Assembly (NCBI GenBank): GCA_910579975.1
Contig: CAJTWU010000034.1
Span: forward strand, 1-17,609
Length of the DNA stretch: 17,609 nucleotides
Direction of reading: 5' to 3'
DNA from: an uncultured Vampirovibrio sp.
Lineage (GTDB): Bacteria; Cyanobacteriota; Vampirovibrionia; Gastranaerophilales; Gastranaerophilaceae
Part shown: one piece after another, positions 1 through 8,115 of the stretch
How positions within the stretch are numbered: position 1 is the first letter of the stretch
Layout: each line of letters begins with the position of its first letter
Notes under the pieces: generated by a model
Told to the model about the DNA's origin: nothing
The model's input: only the letters and a program-made list of their open reading frames with translations
The model's database searches: none
Program-made: the position numbers and the translations under genes

Positions 1-542
1 CCGGTTTAGGAACTGCTCCAATTGCATTTTCAGCCGTTAACACCAATAAGCCGGTTGCACAAGCATTCATCTCAATGTTACAGCCTTTCGTAGATACTGT
101 TATAGTAGGTGTTGCAACAGCATTTGTAATTGTTGTATCTAAAGCATATTTAACTGTTGACGGTATTGCAGGCATTGAGTTAACCTCAAAAGCTTTTGCA
201 ACAATTTGCCCAGCATATCCGGTACTACTAACAGTGATGGCAAGCTGTTTTGTACTATCCACTATGCTTTGCGGTTCATATTACGGATTAAAAGCCTGGG
301 GATTTTTATTTGGAGAAGGCAAGGCTAAAACAAGAACTTTTCAAGCGATATATTGTTTATGTATAATAGCTGGTTCAGCAATGAACTTTCAATCTATTAT
401 AAATTTATCAGATGCAGTAACTTTATTTCTTGCAGTTCCAAATTTGATAGCAGTATTTATGTTATCAGGAGTTGTAATTAAAGAACTTAAAAGGTATAGT
501 GAAAAATATAATGTAGGAACAAAGTTCGTCAAATATTTATAG
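1..542 (+). CDS. Sodium:amino-acid (alanine/glycine) symporter, AGCS family, C-terminal part
   Basis: Partial gene: the frame is already open at base 3 and runs to a TAG at 540-542, giving 179 C-terminal residues; the start lies left of the window. The first visible residues (GLGTAPIAFSAV, then KPVAQAF) match the conserved region of AGCS symporters, which couple Na+ entry to uptake of alanine or glycine across the cytoplasmic membrane. Later family signatures are SYYGLKAWGFLFGEGK and the PNLIAVFMLSGVVIKE block near the end. At least four hydrophobic segments are visible (VDTVIVGVATAFVIVV, then stretches around YPVLLTVMASCFVLS, YCLCIIAGSAM and AVPNLIAVFMLSGVVI), followed by a short charged tail, as expected for a polytopic carrier. 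The exact substrate cannot be read from this fragment. The stop codon overlaps the ribosome binding site of the next gene, so the two are probably co-transcribed. Confidence 0.88.
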   Translation, partial: GLGTAPIAFSAVNTNKPVAQAFISMLQPFVDTVIVGVATAFVIVVSKAYLTVDGIAGIELTSKAFATICPAYPVLLTVMASCFVLSTMLCGSYYGLKAWGFLFGEGKAKTRTFQAIYCLCIIAGSAMNFQSIINLSDAVTLFLAVPNLIAVFMLSGVVIKELKRYSEKYNVGTKFVKYL

Positions 543-550
543 GAGATATA

Positions 551-1855
551 ATGCCAAAAATTTATTTTGTAGATGTTACCAACAGAGACGGAGTACAAAC
601 TTCAAGACTTGGTTTAGCTAAACTTCAAAAAACTTTAATCAATTTAATGCTTGATGATATGGGAATAACTCAATCTGAATTTGGTTTTCCTACAACAATG
701 CATGAATTAAATTATCTTAATGCCAATCTTGAGCTTGTAAAGCGTGGAGTTATTACAAAAACAAAACTTTCAGGCTGGATGAGAGCAATTGCTTCAGATG
801 TAGAACAATCTTTTTCAAACTGTCCGCTTTTAGAAAACTGTAATCTATCGCAATCTACTTCTGAACAAATGATTTTTGGTAAATATTTGGGCAAAAAAAC
901 TCCTGATGATATTCTAAGAATGACATGCGAGGCTGTAGAATGCGCTGTTTCAAAAGGCGCTAAAACAATCGGTGTAAATGCTGAAGATGCCTCAAGAAGC
1001 GATTTAGATTATTTAATTAAACTAGCAAAAGAAGTAAAGAAATGCGGCGCTTATCGCTTTAGATACTGTGATACATTAGGTTATGAAGACCCGCAAACAA
1101 CTTATGACCGCATTTACAAACTTGCAAAAGAAACACAAATGCCAATTGAAATGCACTATCATAATGACCTGGGTATGGCTGTTGCTTGTTCAGTTATGGG
1201 TGCTCGTGCGGCAATAGATGCCGGTGTGGATGCATATATTAACACGGCTATTAATGGGATGGGCGAAAGAGCGGGTAACGCAGATTTAGTTTCATGTCTT
1301 CTTGCAGTTCTTAAATCAGCCGGATTTAGAGATAAATATCAGCTAGATGAAAAAATTGATTTATCAAAAGCTTGGAAACTAGCTAAATATACAGCTTATG
1401 CTTTTGGGCTTCCTATTCCTATGAATCAGCCGGCGGTTGGTGATAATGCTTTTGCACATGAATCCGGTATTCACGCTGATGGCGCATTAAAAGACAGAAG
1501 AAACTACGAACTTTATGATTTTGAAGAACTTGGACGCGGCGAGCCTGAAATTATTGAAACAGGAAGAATGATTACAACAGGTGAATACGGCGGTATTAAA
1601 GGGTTTAGAAACGTCTATGACAAACTTGAAATTGAGTTTAAAGATGAAAATGAAGCAAGAAACATTCTTGAACTTGCTCGTTATGCAAATGTTCACACCC
1701 AAAAACCTTTAACAGAAAGTGAATTAAAATTCATTTATCACTACCCTGATATTGCGGCAAAAGTTATGACTGTTTCTCCATTCTATAATCCGAAAGGTGA
1801 ATTAGAGAAACGTCTTCAAACAAGTAAACCGACAATGCCTGAACATATATTATGA
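551..1855 (+). CDS. Homocitrate / 2-isopropylmalate synthase-family enzyme (DRE-TIM, HMGL-like)
   Basis: This 434-residue enzyme should condense acetyl-CoA with a 2-oxo acid. The DRE-TIM signature is visible: RDGVQ at residues 12-16 with metal-ligand candidate D13, the HxH metal site HYHNDLGMA with H202 and H204, NTAINGMGERAGN around 232-244, and HESGIHADG at 303-311. It lacks the C-terminal LeuA regulatory domain of classical isopropylmalate synthase (usually over 500 residues), which favours a homocitrate- or citramalate-synthase-like enzyme. The substrate remains open. Nothing in the window points to nitrogenase, so a NifV role is not supported. The start is ATG 551 with AGGAGA seven bases upstream, overlapping the stop of the symporter gene. 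The end overlaps the next gene by ATGA (1852-1855), which suggests translational coupling. Confidence 0.82.
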   Translation: MPKIYFVDVTNRDGVQTSRLGLAKLQKTLINLMLDDMGITQSEFGFPTTMHELNYLNANLELVKRGVITKTKLSGWMRAIASDVEQSFSNCPLLENCNLSQSTSEQMIFGKYLGKKTPDDILRMTCEAVECAVSKGAKTIGVNAEDASRSDLDYLIKLAKEVKKCGAYRFRYCDTLGYEDPQTTYDRIYKLAKETQMPIEMHYHNDLGMAVACSVMGARAAIDAGVDAYINTAINGMGERAGNADLVSCLLAVLKSAGFRDKYQLDEKIDLSKAWKLAKYTAYAFGLPIPMNQPAVGDNAFAHESGIHADGALKDRRNYELYDFEELGRGEPEIIETGRMITTGEYGGIKGFRNVYDKLEIEFKDENEARNILELARYANVHTQKPLTESELKFIYHYPDIAAKVMTVSPFYNPKGELEKRLQTSKPTMPEHIL

Positions 1856-2757
1856 AAATAAATATAGATGAATTAAGTGAAGACATTAGAATAGACTCCT
1901 ACCTTGCTGAAATTATGCAAGATTTGTCTCGTTCAAGACTCCAAACAATTATTAAAAGCGGAAAGTGCCTGGTTAATTCAAAAGAGGTTAAACCTTCATA
2001 TTGTCTTAGAGTTGGTGATATTATTGACATTGATGAAACTCAAACAGTTTCTCTTCAGATTTTGCCTGAAAACATTCCCCTGAAAATTATTTGGGAAAAT
2101 GCAGATATGGCAGTAATAAATAAACCGTCCGGTATGCTCACACATCCAACTCCAATAGAACAAAACGGAACATTAGTTAATGCTCTTCTTTATCAATATG
2201 GTGAAAACCTTTCTAATACTAATGGAGATATGAGAAGAGGAATTATTCATCGATTAGATAGAAATACGTCCGGTTTAATTATGATTGCAAAAAACAATTT
2301 TGCCCATGATTTTCTGGTAAATGAGATGAAAGAACATCGGTTTTGTAAAAAATATCTTGCAGTAGTTCGTGGAATAATTGAAAAAGAGGAGTTTGAAATA
2401 AACACACCAATCGGACGTCATCTTACCCAGCCCCATAAGATGGCTGTTAATGGGAAGGGTTCAAAAGAAGCACTTACAAGGGTAAAAGTATTAGAGCGAT
2501 TGGATGGAGCAACCTTAGTAGAATTAACACTTATAACAGGTCGAACACATCAAATACGAGTTCATATGTCTTCTATTGGACATCCTGTTTATAATGATAC
2601 ATTATACGGATTTGGAAAAATAAAGATTAAAACAGAAGAACAAGTATTACAGTCATATAAATTAGAATTTACCCCGCCAAATAGCTGTGAAAGAATTTGT
2701 TTAGAAATTCCGCATGACGAAAAGCTAATAAAAGTTCTAACTTCACTAAAAAACTAA
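1852..2757 (+). CDS. RluA/RluD-family pseudouridine synthase with S4 domain
   Basis: A 301-residue RNA-modifying enzyme that isomerises uridine to pseudouridine, most likely in 23S rRNA. Residues about 12-70 form an S4 RNA-binding domain (IRIDSYLAEI, then SRSRLQTIIKSGKCLVN). The catalytic domain follows, with HRLDRNTSG at 133-141 carrying the catalytic aspartate D136, and the family motif LITGRTHQIRVHMSSIGHPV near 233-252. The length fits the RluD type (about 300-325 residues). The start codon overlaps the stop of the preceding synthase gene (ATGA), so it is translated as part of the same operon; the functional link to an acyl-condensing enzyme is not obvious. Which uridine it modifies cannot be told from sequence, so no gene symbol is given. 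Confidence 0.92.
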   Translation: MKINIDELSEDIRIDSYLAEIMQDLSRSRLQTIIKSGKCLVNSKEVKPSYCLRVGDIIDIDETQTVSLQILPENIPLKIIWENADMAVINKPSGMLTHPTPIEQNGTLVNALLYQYGENLSNTNGDMRRGIIHRLDRNTSGLIMIAKNNFAHDFLVNEMKEHRFCKKYLAVVRGIIEKEEFEINTPIGRHLTQPHKMAVNGKGSKEALTRVKVLERLDGATLVELTLITGRTHQIRVHMSSIGHPVYNDTLYGFGKIKIKTEEQVLQSYKLEFTPPNSCERICLEIPHDEKLIKVLTSLKN

Positions 2758-2835
2758 ATAATTCATACATATATACGATAGAGAAAATCTAGAAAAACGG
2801 TAAAATAATAATTGACATATCAATGGACACTCGGG

Positions 2836-3660
2836 ATGGAATACGATTTAGATTTTTCTTCTTACAATAAAATAAAAAGAATGACTAACGAAGAGTTGGC
2901 TGATTTGTGGAACAAATATTTCGAAAACAAAACAGACAAATCTTTACGTGATGCATTGATTTTGCAATATATTTATCTTACAAGATATGTTGTTGGGCGT
3001 GTTAAAGTCGCTTTACCGCCGACTTTTTCGTATGAAGATATTTCCAGCTATGGCGTTGAAGGACTTATTGATGCTGTTGAAAAATATACTCCAAGAATGG
3101 GAGCTAGATTTGAAACTTATGCTCTTGTTCGTATCAGAGGAAACATTATTGATAAAGTTCGTTCACAAGATTTCTTACCTCGTAGTGTCAGAAGAAAAAT
3201 TAGAGATGTAAAAGAAGCTCAAGAAGAGTTAAAAAAGCAATATGGCAGAGCTGCTACTAATACAGAAATTGCAAATTATTTAGGTATTGAAAGAGAAAAA
3301 GTCGAACAATTACTAGCTGATGATACAACCATTACCTCGATTTATGATAAAAAAGGTGCTTCAGACGGTGATATTGAAATTATTGACACAATTGAAGACT
3401 CTCACAACCTTGCTCCTCATGAAGAGCTTGAAGAAAAAGATGTAAAAAAAGAGTTGGAGGGGGCTTTGAAGCGTTTACCGGAAAGAGAACGTACCATTAT
3501 GGTTCTTTATTATCATGAAAACATGACTTTAAAAGAAATTGGAGATACTATCAATGTTTCTGAATCCAGAGTATCACAGCTTCATGCTCAAGCAATTATG
3601 AAGCTTAAGAATTTGCTAAGCGAAAACAGAACAGAACGTCTTAAGAAAAGTATTATTTAA
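2836..3660 (+). CDS. RNA polymerase sigma factor, FliA/SigD/WhiG type
   Basis: A group 3 sigma-70 factor (274 residues from ATG 2836). Region 2 lies at about 38-110, with core-binding and -10-recognising segments (YEDISSYGVEGLIDAVEKY, then ARFETYALVRIRGNIID). Region 3 is at about 118-190, and region 4 at about 205-262 with the helix-turn-helix TLKEIGDTINVSESRVSQLH. The opening ELADLWNKYF and YVVGRVKVALP resemble B. subtilis SigD and WhiG, which recognise TAAA / GCCGATAA promoters. The frame is also open from a TTG at 2812, but that TTG follows directly on an in-frame TAA (2809-2811) and has no ribosome binding site, so I prefer ATG 2836. The signal there is also weak, so the start is uncertain. 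The gap to the upstream gene is 78 bases with no terminator seen. No anti-sigma FlgM or flagellar gene is in view. Confidence 0.88.
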   Translation: MEYDLDFSSYNKIKRMTNEELADLWNKYFENKTDKSLRDALILQYIYLTRYVVGRVKVALPPTFSYEDISSYGVEGLIDAVEKYTPRMGARFETYALVRIRGNIIDKVRSQDFLPRSVRRKIRDVKEAQEELKKQYGRAATNTEIANYLGIEREKVEQLLADDTTITSIYDKKGASDGDIEIIDTIEDSHNLAPHEELEEKDVKKELEGALKRLPERERTIMVLYYHENMTLKEIGDTINVSESRVSQLHAQAIMKLKNLLSENRTERLKKSII

Positions 3661-4589
3661 ACATTACCGGTTGAACTGTTTCTATCATCTTCCAGTTGAC
3701 GAAGTTGTCTTGCATCAACTTTTTCATCCGGAGCATAGTTAGTAATTCTTGGAACATTAATATCTACATTAATGTTAGCATCAACCATTTCAACATCAGA
3801 CTTTCCAAAATCTTTAATTTTTCCATCTTCAAATTTAACAGATACAGCATTATTCAAGAACTGTATCATACAAACTTTGCCTAATCCAGCCGGAGTCATT
3901 ACTGTTGATCCGATAGGCGGCATGCCTTTTGCAGCTTCTATATAGTTTGAATATTCATACGTCAAACAACAAAGCAGACGTCCGCAAGTTCCCGAAATTT
4001 TAGACGGAGCTATTGGCATTCCCTGATCTTTGGCTAATTTAGCATTAATAGACTCAAATTTTCTCAAATAAGAAGAACAGCAGAATGGTTTACCACATAT
4101 ACCTGTTCCATCCATAATTGAAGATTCATCTCTTACACCAATGTGACGTAAGTCTATTCTCATACGTTTAAATACCTGAGTCAAATCTTTTAACAACTCC
4201 CTAAAGTCAACACGTTCAGGTGCTGTATAATAAAACGAAATTTTTCTTCTATCAAATGTTAATCTGCATTGAACAAGGTTCATGGATAGATTATGTTTTT
4301 TTACCAATTCTTTGCATTTAAAAAATGAGGTAACTTCTTCTTTCTTAATCTCTTCGTAAATCATCATATCTTCCTGAGTCATAACACGAAGAAATTCAAA
4401 TGCCGGCGGTGTTTTTTTAGAGTTTTCAAAAAGCTTACCAATTTCAGTATTGACAAGAAATGCTTTTAAAACTTCTTCTCCTTTATCTGTACGAACAAGT
4501 ATAAGCTTACCGTCAAGATTATCAAGTTCATTAGCACCATTAAGTGGAACGAAAGTATTTTTAAGATACTTAACCGCGTATTTGATCAT
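3657..4589 (-). CDS. ricT: PSP1 domain protein, RicT (YaaT)-like
   Basis: A 310-residue cytoplasmic protein of the PSP1 family. The B. subtilis member RicT (YaaT) works in the Ric complex, which binds iron-sulfur clusters and helps RNase Y-dependent mRNA processing; whether that holds here is inference. The core signature is present: GTGICGKPFCCSSYLRKF (about 161-178), then KISGTCGRLLCCLTYEY (197-213), giving six conserved cysteines at 165, 170, 171, 202, 207 and 208. The tail after about residue 285 is short and charged. Its start lies 20 bases inside the 3' end of gpsA, so it is second in a gpsA operon. Its stop codon interlocks with that of the sigma factor gene on the opposite strand. The symbol follows family resemblance only; the partners RicA and RicF are not in the window. 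Confidence 0.85.
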   Translation of the reverse strand: MIKYAVKYLKNTFVPLNGANELDNLDGKLILVRTDKGEEVLKAFLVNTEIGKLFENSKKTPPAFEFLRVMTQEDMMIYEEIKKEEVTSFFKCKELVKKHNLSMNLVQCRLTFDRRKISFYYTAPERVDFRELLKDLTQVFKRMRIDLRHIGVRDESSIMDGTGICGKPFCCSSYLRKFESINAKLAKDQGMPIAPSKISGTCGRLLCCLTYEYSNYIEAAKGMPPIGSTVMTPAGLGKVCMIQFLNNAVSVKFEDGKIKDFGKSDVEMVDANINVDINVPRITNYAPDEKVDARQLRQLEDDRNSSTGNV

Positions 4590-5583
4590 AACTTTCTTCC
4601 TTCTTAAGTTTTCTGTTCATAAGCTTAGATAAAACTTCCTGAGGTGTAATATCAGTATAAACAGCTTCATAAATTGCACTTGAAACAGGAACTTCCAAAC
4701 CCAGTTTTTGTGCTAAATCGCAAACTGCTTTAGAAGTTTTTACTCCTTCTGCAACAGAACCTAACTCGCGTAGAATATCATCTATTTTCTTACCCTGACC
4801 AAGCATTGAACCAACAGTATAGTTACGTGACATAGGGCTGGAGCAAGTAGCAATCAAATCTCCCATACCTGAAAGTCCGTAAAGTGTAGAAGGATCAGCA
4901 CCCAGCTTTACACTTAATCTGACAATTTCAGCCATACCGCGGGTTAAAAGCGTTCCCATACAATTGTCACCAAGATCCATTGAATGAGCAAAACCTGAAG
5001 CTATTGCTATAACATTCTTAAGGCTGCCGCCCAGTTCAACACCTATTACATCAGGATTTGTATACAATCTGAATTTATTTGGTACATTACATGCTTTTTG
5101 AACAAATTCAGCAGTTTCCATATCTTCACAAGCAACAGAAGCAGCAGTTGGTTTACCTTGAAGAACTTCTTTTGCCAAAGTAGGACCTGAAAGAATAACT
5201 ACTTTCTGGTTTGGTAAAACATCTTTTATAACTTCAGACATTCTCATAAGTGTATTTAATTCTAAGCCCTTGGAAGCATTTACTAAAGGTACATCAGGAT
5301 TAATTCCCGCAGCTTTTAATTGTTCGCAAACAGGTCTCACACCACCAGTTGCAACTACTGAAAGAATTATATCAGCATTTTCAATAGCTTTTTTAAGGTC
5401 TGATGTAAACTCAACTTTTTTATCTAACTGTACTTCCAGAGGTTTTGAACAGTGTTTATTAACAACTAAATCTTCGTTTAAATCGCTTTCTCTTCCCCAA
5501 ATAGTGATATCTTCAAAGTTATCATTCAATAACCAAGCTAATGTTAGCCCCCAGCATCCCGGACCCAGTACAGTCAATTTCAT
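4570..5583 (-). CDS. gpsA: Glycerol-3-phosphate dehydrogenase [NAD(P)+]
   Basis: GpsA reduces dihydroxyacetone phosphate to sn-glycerol 3-phosphate in the cytoplasm, the entry point of glycerophospholipid synthesis. The 337-residue length is typical. It opens directly with the Rossmann nucleotide-binding motif GPGCWG (7-12). The substrate domain follows: SKG with candidate catalytic K105, LSGPTLAKEV (131-140), GGSLKNVIAIASGFAHSMDL (185-204) with K189, GLSGMGDLIATC (236-247) and SVAEGVKT (276-283). The start ATG at 5583 has AAGGAG (5592-5597) eight bases upstream and a good -10 box beyond it. The downstream ricT-like gene starts within its last 20 bases. Confidence 0.97.
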   Translation of the reverse strand: MKLTVLGPGCWGLTLAWLLNDNFEDITIWGRESDLNEDLVVNKHCSKPLEVQLDKKVEFTSDLKKAIENADIILSVVATGGVRPVCEQLKAAGINPDVPLVNASKGLELNTLMRMSEVIKDVLPNQKVVILSGPTLAKEVLQGKPTAASVACEDMETAEFVQKACNVPNKFRLYTNPDVIGVELGGSLKNVIAIASGFAHSMDLGDNCMGTLLTRGMAEIVRLSVKLGADPSTLYGLSGMGDLIATCSSPMSRNYTVGSMLGQGKKIDDILRELGSVAEGVKTSKAVCDLAQKLGLEVPVSSAIYEAVYTDITPQEVLSKLMNRKLKKEESYDQIRG

Positions 5584-5609
5584 ATAATCTACTCCTTATA
5601 CATAGCTAC

Positions 5610-5615
5610 ATTATA
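5610..5615 (-). promoter_or_regulatory. Candidate -10 box of the gpsA promoter
   Basis: A perfect TATAAT on the minus strand lies 26 bases upstream of the gpsA ATG, giving a short leader that contains the AAGGAG ribosome binding site. The -35 side is poor: the nearest TTTACA (5637-5642) is 21 bases away, longer than usual. I infer a promoter from position and the perfect -10; the -35 element is not supported. Confidence 0.45.
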
Positions 5616-5707
5616 CTATAAGCACGCAATAAACTTTGTAAATATTTATTAACATCAAAGCAACTTTTTCAAAATATTTTTGTTTATTAATTTAACACAG
5701 GATTACT

Positions 5708-7198
5708 ATGAGCTATAAATTGTACGATATTTCACTAAAACAGGAAAGTTCTTTAGAATTAAAGAACTGTACTATTACAGGTAATAGTACAGCTTATATC
5801 GTAAAAGACGGCACTATTACAAAATATTCAATAATTAACGGAGAAATTGATAATTCTACCGCTAAAACAGTTGATCGTATTGAATTAACTAATTATCAGC
5901 TTGCACTATTTGACCTCTTAAAAGGCAAAGATGGAAACACAGAACTATTTGACAGCAAAGATTTAAAAAATTTATCACCGGACTCTCTCCAAGCTCAAAT
6001 AAATAATATTTATAAAGAAAAAAACATTTATAATGCCATAGCAGCTAATACTACAGAAACTAAAGCTGAATTAAAAATTACAGATACAAGTACGGTAGAA
6101 AAAAGGATTGCTATTGAATTTGAAAAAGAACCAGGCTTTTTTACAAAGCTTTGGAATGAATTTTGTGATGTTTTAAAGAGTATTGGAAGATTTTTTTCAA
6201 ATCTTTTCAGTTCCAATAAAATAGAATACTCTGAAGCTCAACCGGTTAAAAATGGTCGGATAAATACTCTTCCATCAACCACAATGACAATAGGCGAAAG
6301 TGATGAGCATGACCCAATCACATTAAGCAATGATTTGGGAATTTCATATTCCTTACTAAAACTTGTTAACCCAAACTTAGACTTAACTCACCCTCTTGAA
6401 ACAGGCATGGTGGTAAATATTCCTGAAAGAAAAATCGTTAAACCTGGAAGTGTAACTAATATTGCAGAAGCAGCTGATGCTGCTAAAGTTAGCAAAGAAT
6501 ATGTTGAAGATATTCTTTTCAGAATTGAAGGTAAAAACGGTATAGCAGCTAAAACCCCATATGATGATGAAAAAGAAACTATTAATAAAAACGGATATCC
6601 TGTTCCTATTAAAGGACGAGAAAATAAACCAAATGGCACTCTAACTATCGGCTTTGGTCATACAGGAAGAGTTTTCGGTCAAATTATGACCAGAGAAAAC
6701 AGAAATCAGATTGAAATAAGCAATAATCAGGCTTATGAATTATTAGCCGCGGACATTATTAGTGCAAAAAATGATGCTGAAGAATATTACGGAGAAATCT
6801 TTACAAACGCACCGCAATCAATTCAAGATGCAATAGTCGATATTATTTTTAATAAAGGACTTGAAAAAGGTATTGGCTTAGAAAAATTTAAAGACTGTAA
6901 AGAACAAACATTAACTCCACAAATTAAAAAATGTCTGGAAAATAAAGATTATGCCGGATGTGTATCTAAATTAATTTATAACACTGGATTAAAAGGACTG
7001 CACAAAAGAAATTATTACAGATTAATCTCATCCATGCGCGATCTTACACCTGAAGACAGACAAAAAGCTATGAATGACATTGAATACTACTACAACAAAG
7101 TTTGCAAGTTATATAAAAGAAACCGCTCCGAGCTTAACCATATCAAAAATGCATGGGAAAATGCTCAAAACGGTATCTGTTATAATTTTATGAACTAA
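5708..7198 (+). CDS. LysM and GH24 lysozyme (T4-type) domain protein
   Basis: A 496-residue protein ending in a phage-type lysozyme domain, which would cut the MurNAc-GlcNAc bond of peptidoglycan. The catalytic triad of T4-type lysozymes can be aligned: E274 (in RIEGK), D286 or D287 (in TPYDD) and T313 (in TLTIGFGHTG, 311-320). A LysM-like segment lies at about 193-240 (TIGESDEHDPITLSNDLGIS ... NPNLDL ... ETGMVVNIPE) and may bind peptidoglycan. Between about 143 and 168 is a strongly amphipathic aromatic stretch (FFTKLWNEFCDVLKSIGRFF) that could touch a membrane. There is no N-terminal signal peptide, so the export route is unknown. The N-terminal 140 residues match nothing I recognise. The start is ATG 5708 with AGGA five bases upstream. 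A perfect 12-base inverted repeat lies inside the first 30 codons. It converges on murQ. Confidence 0.82.
   Translation: MSYKLYDISLKQESSLELKNCTITGNSTAYIVKDGTITKYSIINGEIDNSTAKTVDRIELTNYQLALFDLLKGKDGNTELFDSKDLKNLSPDSLQAQINNIYKEKNIYNAIAANTTETKAELKITDTSTVEKRIAIEFEKEPGFFTKLWNEFCDVLKSIGRFFSNLFSSNKIEYSEAQPVKNGRINTLPSTTMTIGESDEHDPITLSNDLGISYSLLKLVNPNLDLTHPLETGMVVNIPERKIVKPGSVTNIAEAADAAKVSKEYVEDILFRIEGKNGIAAKTPYDDEKETINKNGYPVPIKGRENKPNGTLTIGFGHTGRVFGQIMTRENRNQIEISNNQAYELLAADIISAKNDAEEYYGEIFTNAPQSIQDAIVDIIFNKGLEKGIGLEKFKDCKEQTLTPQIKKCLENKDYAGCVSKLIYNTGLKGLHKRNYYRLISSMRDLTPEDRQKAMNDIEYYYNKVCKLYKRNRSELNHIKNAWENAQNGICYNFMN
5767..5792. repeat. Perfect inverted repeat, 12-base arms, 2-base centre
   Basis: CTGTACTATTAC, then AG, then GTAATAGTACAG: the arms are exact reverse complements. 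It begins 59 bases after the A of the lysozyme-gene start codon, inside the coding sequence. As RNA it would form an 11-base-pair hairpin with a four-base loop near the translation start; as DNA it is a classical operator-like dyad. Its function is unknown. Confidence 0.75.
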
Positions 7199-8088
7199 GC
7201 TCTTGAAAAGCTTGCTAATGCACGTCTTAGAACTCCGCAGTTCTTGCGAAGAAGTTCTTTTGCTTCCTCTTTTGACAGGGAGCATTGAAGCATAAGAATT
7301 GCTGTTTTAACAGACCAATCGCTTTCCAATAAAGTCTTAAGTGCTGTAGAAGAATTAACACCTGCAATCTCTGAAACAATTCTCATTGCACGGTCTTTTA
7401 ACTTTTCATTAGTCGGCATTAAATCTATCATAAAGTTTTCATAAGTTTTGCCGATTTTAATCATTGCACCTGTTGTGAGCATATTAAGAACCATTTTTTG
7501 TGCAGTTCCAGCTTTCATACGGCTTGAACCTGCTATAACTTCAGGTCCCACTTCAACACAAATACCCAAACCGACCTCATCTAAGATTGCAGCCTTGTGG
7601 TTACAGGTGATTGCAACAGTTTTACAACCAAGTTTTTCAGCATGAGAAAGAACGCCTAATAAATATTTTGGATTACCGCTCGCTGAAATCACAACACAAA
7701 CATCGTCTTTGGCTAGAATTTGAGCATCCTTAATGCCAAGTTCAAAATTATCTTCTGCACCTTCAACAGCTAATCTTAGAGCTTTATCACCACCGGCAAT
7801 AATACCGGTTACTAAATCAGGTGTAACCCCAAAAGTAGGAGGACATTCAGAAGCATCAAGCACTCCCAGCCGACCGGAGGTACCGGCACCAAAATAGTAT
7901 AATTTACCGCCAACTAAAAATTGTTTTGCAATAATATCAACAGCCCGAGCAATATTAGCACTCTCATCTTCTACTGCACGCGCCACTATCTGGTCTTCTT
8001 CGTTGATTTTTCGAACAATGTCAATCGTTGAGAGTAAATCAATGTTTTTTGTGTTTTCATTTCTGTACTCAGTAATAATTTCGCTCAT
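7195..8088 (-). CDS. murQ: N-acetylmuramic acid 6-phosphate etherase
   Basis: MurQ splits the lactyl ether of MurNAc 6-phosphate to GlcNAc 6-phosphate and D-lactate in the cytoplasm, a step of peptidoglycan recycling. From ATG 8088 the protein has 297 residues, as expected (E. coli 298). The SIS-domain signature FGAGTSGRLGVLDASECPPTFG spans about 66-87; E81 and E112 correspond to the two catalytic glutamates of the E. coli enzyme. The frame also opens at a GTG at 8094, but the GAGG ribosome binding site (8096-8099) sits only one base from that GTG and seven bases from the ATG, so I chose the ATG. It follows ribH after 27 bases and is probably co-transcribed with it. MurNAc import (MurP) or AnmK genes are not in view. 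Confidence 0.95.
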   Translation of the reverse strand: MSEIITEYRNENTKNIDLLSTIDIVRKINEEDQIVARAVEDESANIARAVDIIAKQFLVGGKLYYFGAGTSGRLGVLDASECPPTFGVTPDLVTGIIAGGDKALRLAVEGAEDNFELGIKDAQILAKDDVCVVISASGNPKYLLGVLSHAEKLGCKTVAITCNHKAAILDEVGLGICVEVGPEVIAGSSRMKAGTAQKMVLNMLTTGAMIKIGKTYENFMIDLMPTNEKLKDRAMRIVSEIAGVNSSTALKTLLESDWSVKTAILMLQCSLSKEEAKELLRKNCGVLRRALASFSRA

Positions 8089-8095
8089 ACACACA

Positions 8096-8099
8096 CCTC
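8096..8099 (-). promoter_or_regulatory. Ribosome binding site that fixes the murQ start
   Basis: GAGG on the minus strand, seven bases before ATG 8088 and one base before the alternative GTG 8094. The spacing decides for the ATG. Confidence 0.7.
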
Positions 8100-8115
8100 A
8101 CTTATAAATAATAAA

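Noticed and set aside
551..1855. Assignment as NifV (nitrogenase cofactor homocitrate synthase)
   Set aside because: The family fits, but no nitrogenase gene is in view and related enzymes serve leucine, lysine or isoleucine pathways.
2812..2817. TTGACA, a perfect -35 box, also readable as a TTG start of the sigma gene
   Set aside because: No -10 box lies at 16-18 bases downstream, so it is not a supported promoter. As a start codon it directly follows an in-frame stop and has no ribosome binding site.
5270..5587. Plus-strand open frame of 105 codons
   Set aside because: It is antisense to the well-supported gpsA gene.
5924..5965. EF-hand-like loop (KDGNTELFDSKD) in the lysozyme protein
   Set aside because: Only the D, G and final acidic positions fit; the first ligand positions are not acidic.
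7196..7214. Small hairpin (AAGCT / AGCTT) at the lysozyme-murQ junction as a terminator
   Set aside because: The stem is five base pairs, with no T run on either strand.
8092..8094. GTG as murQ start
   Set aside because: It lies one base from the GAGG ribosome binding site; ATG 8088 has proper spacing.
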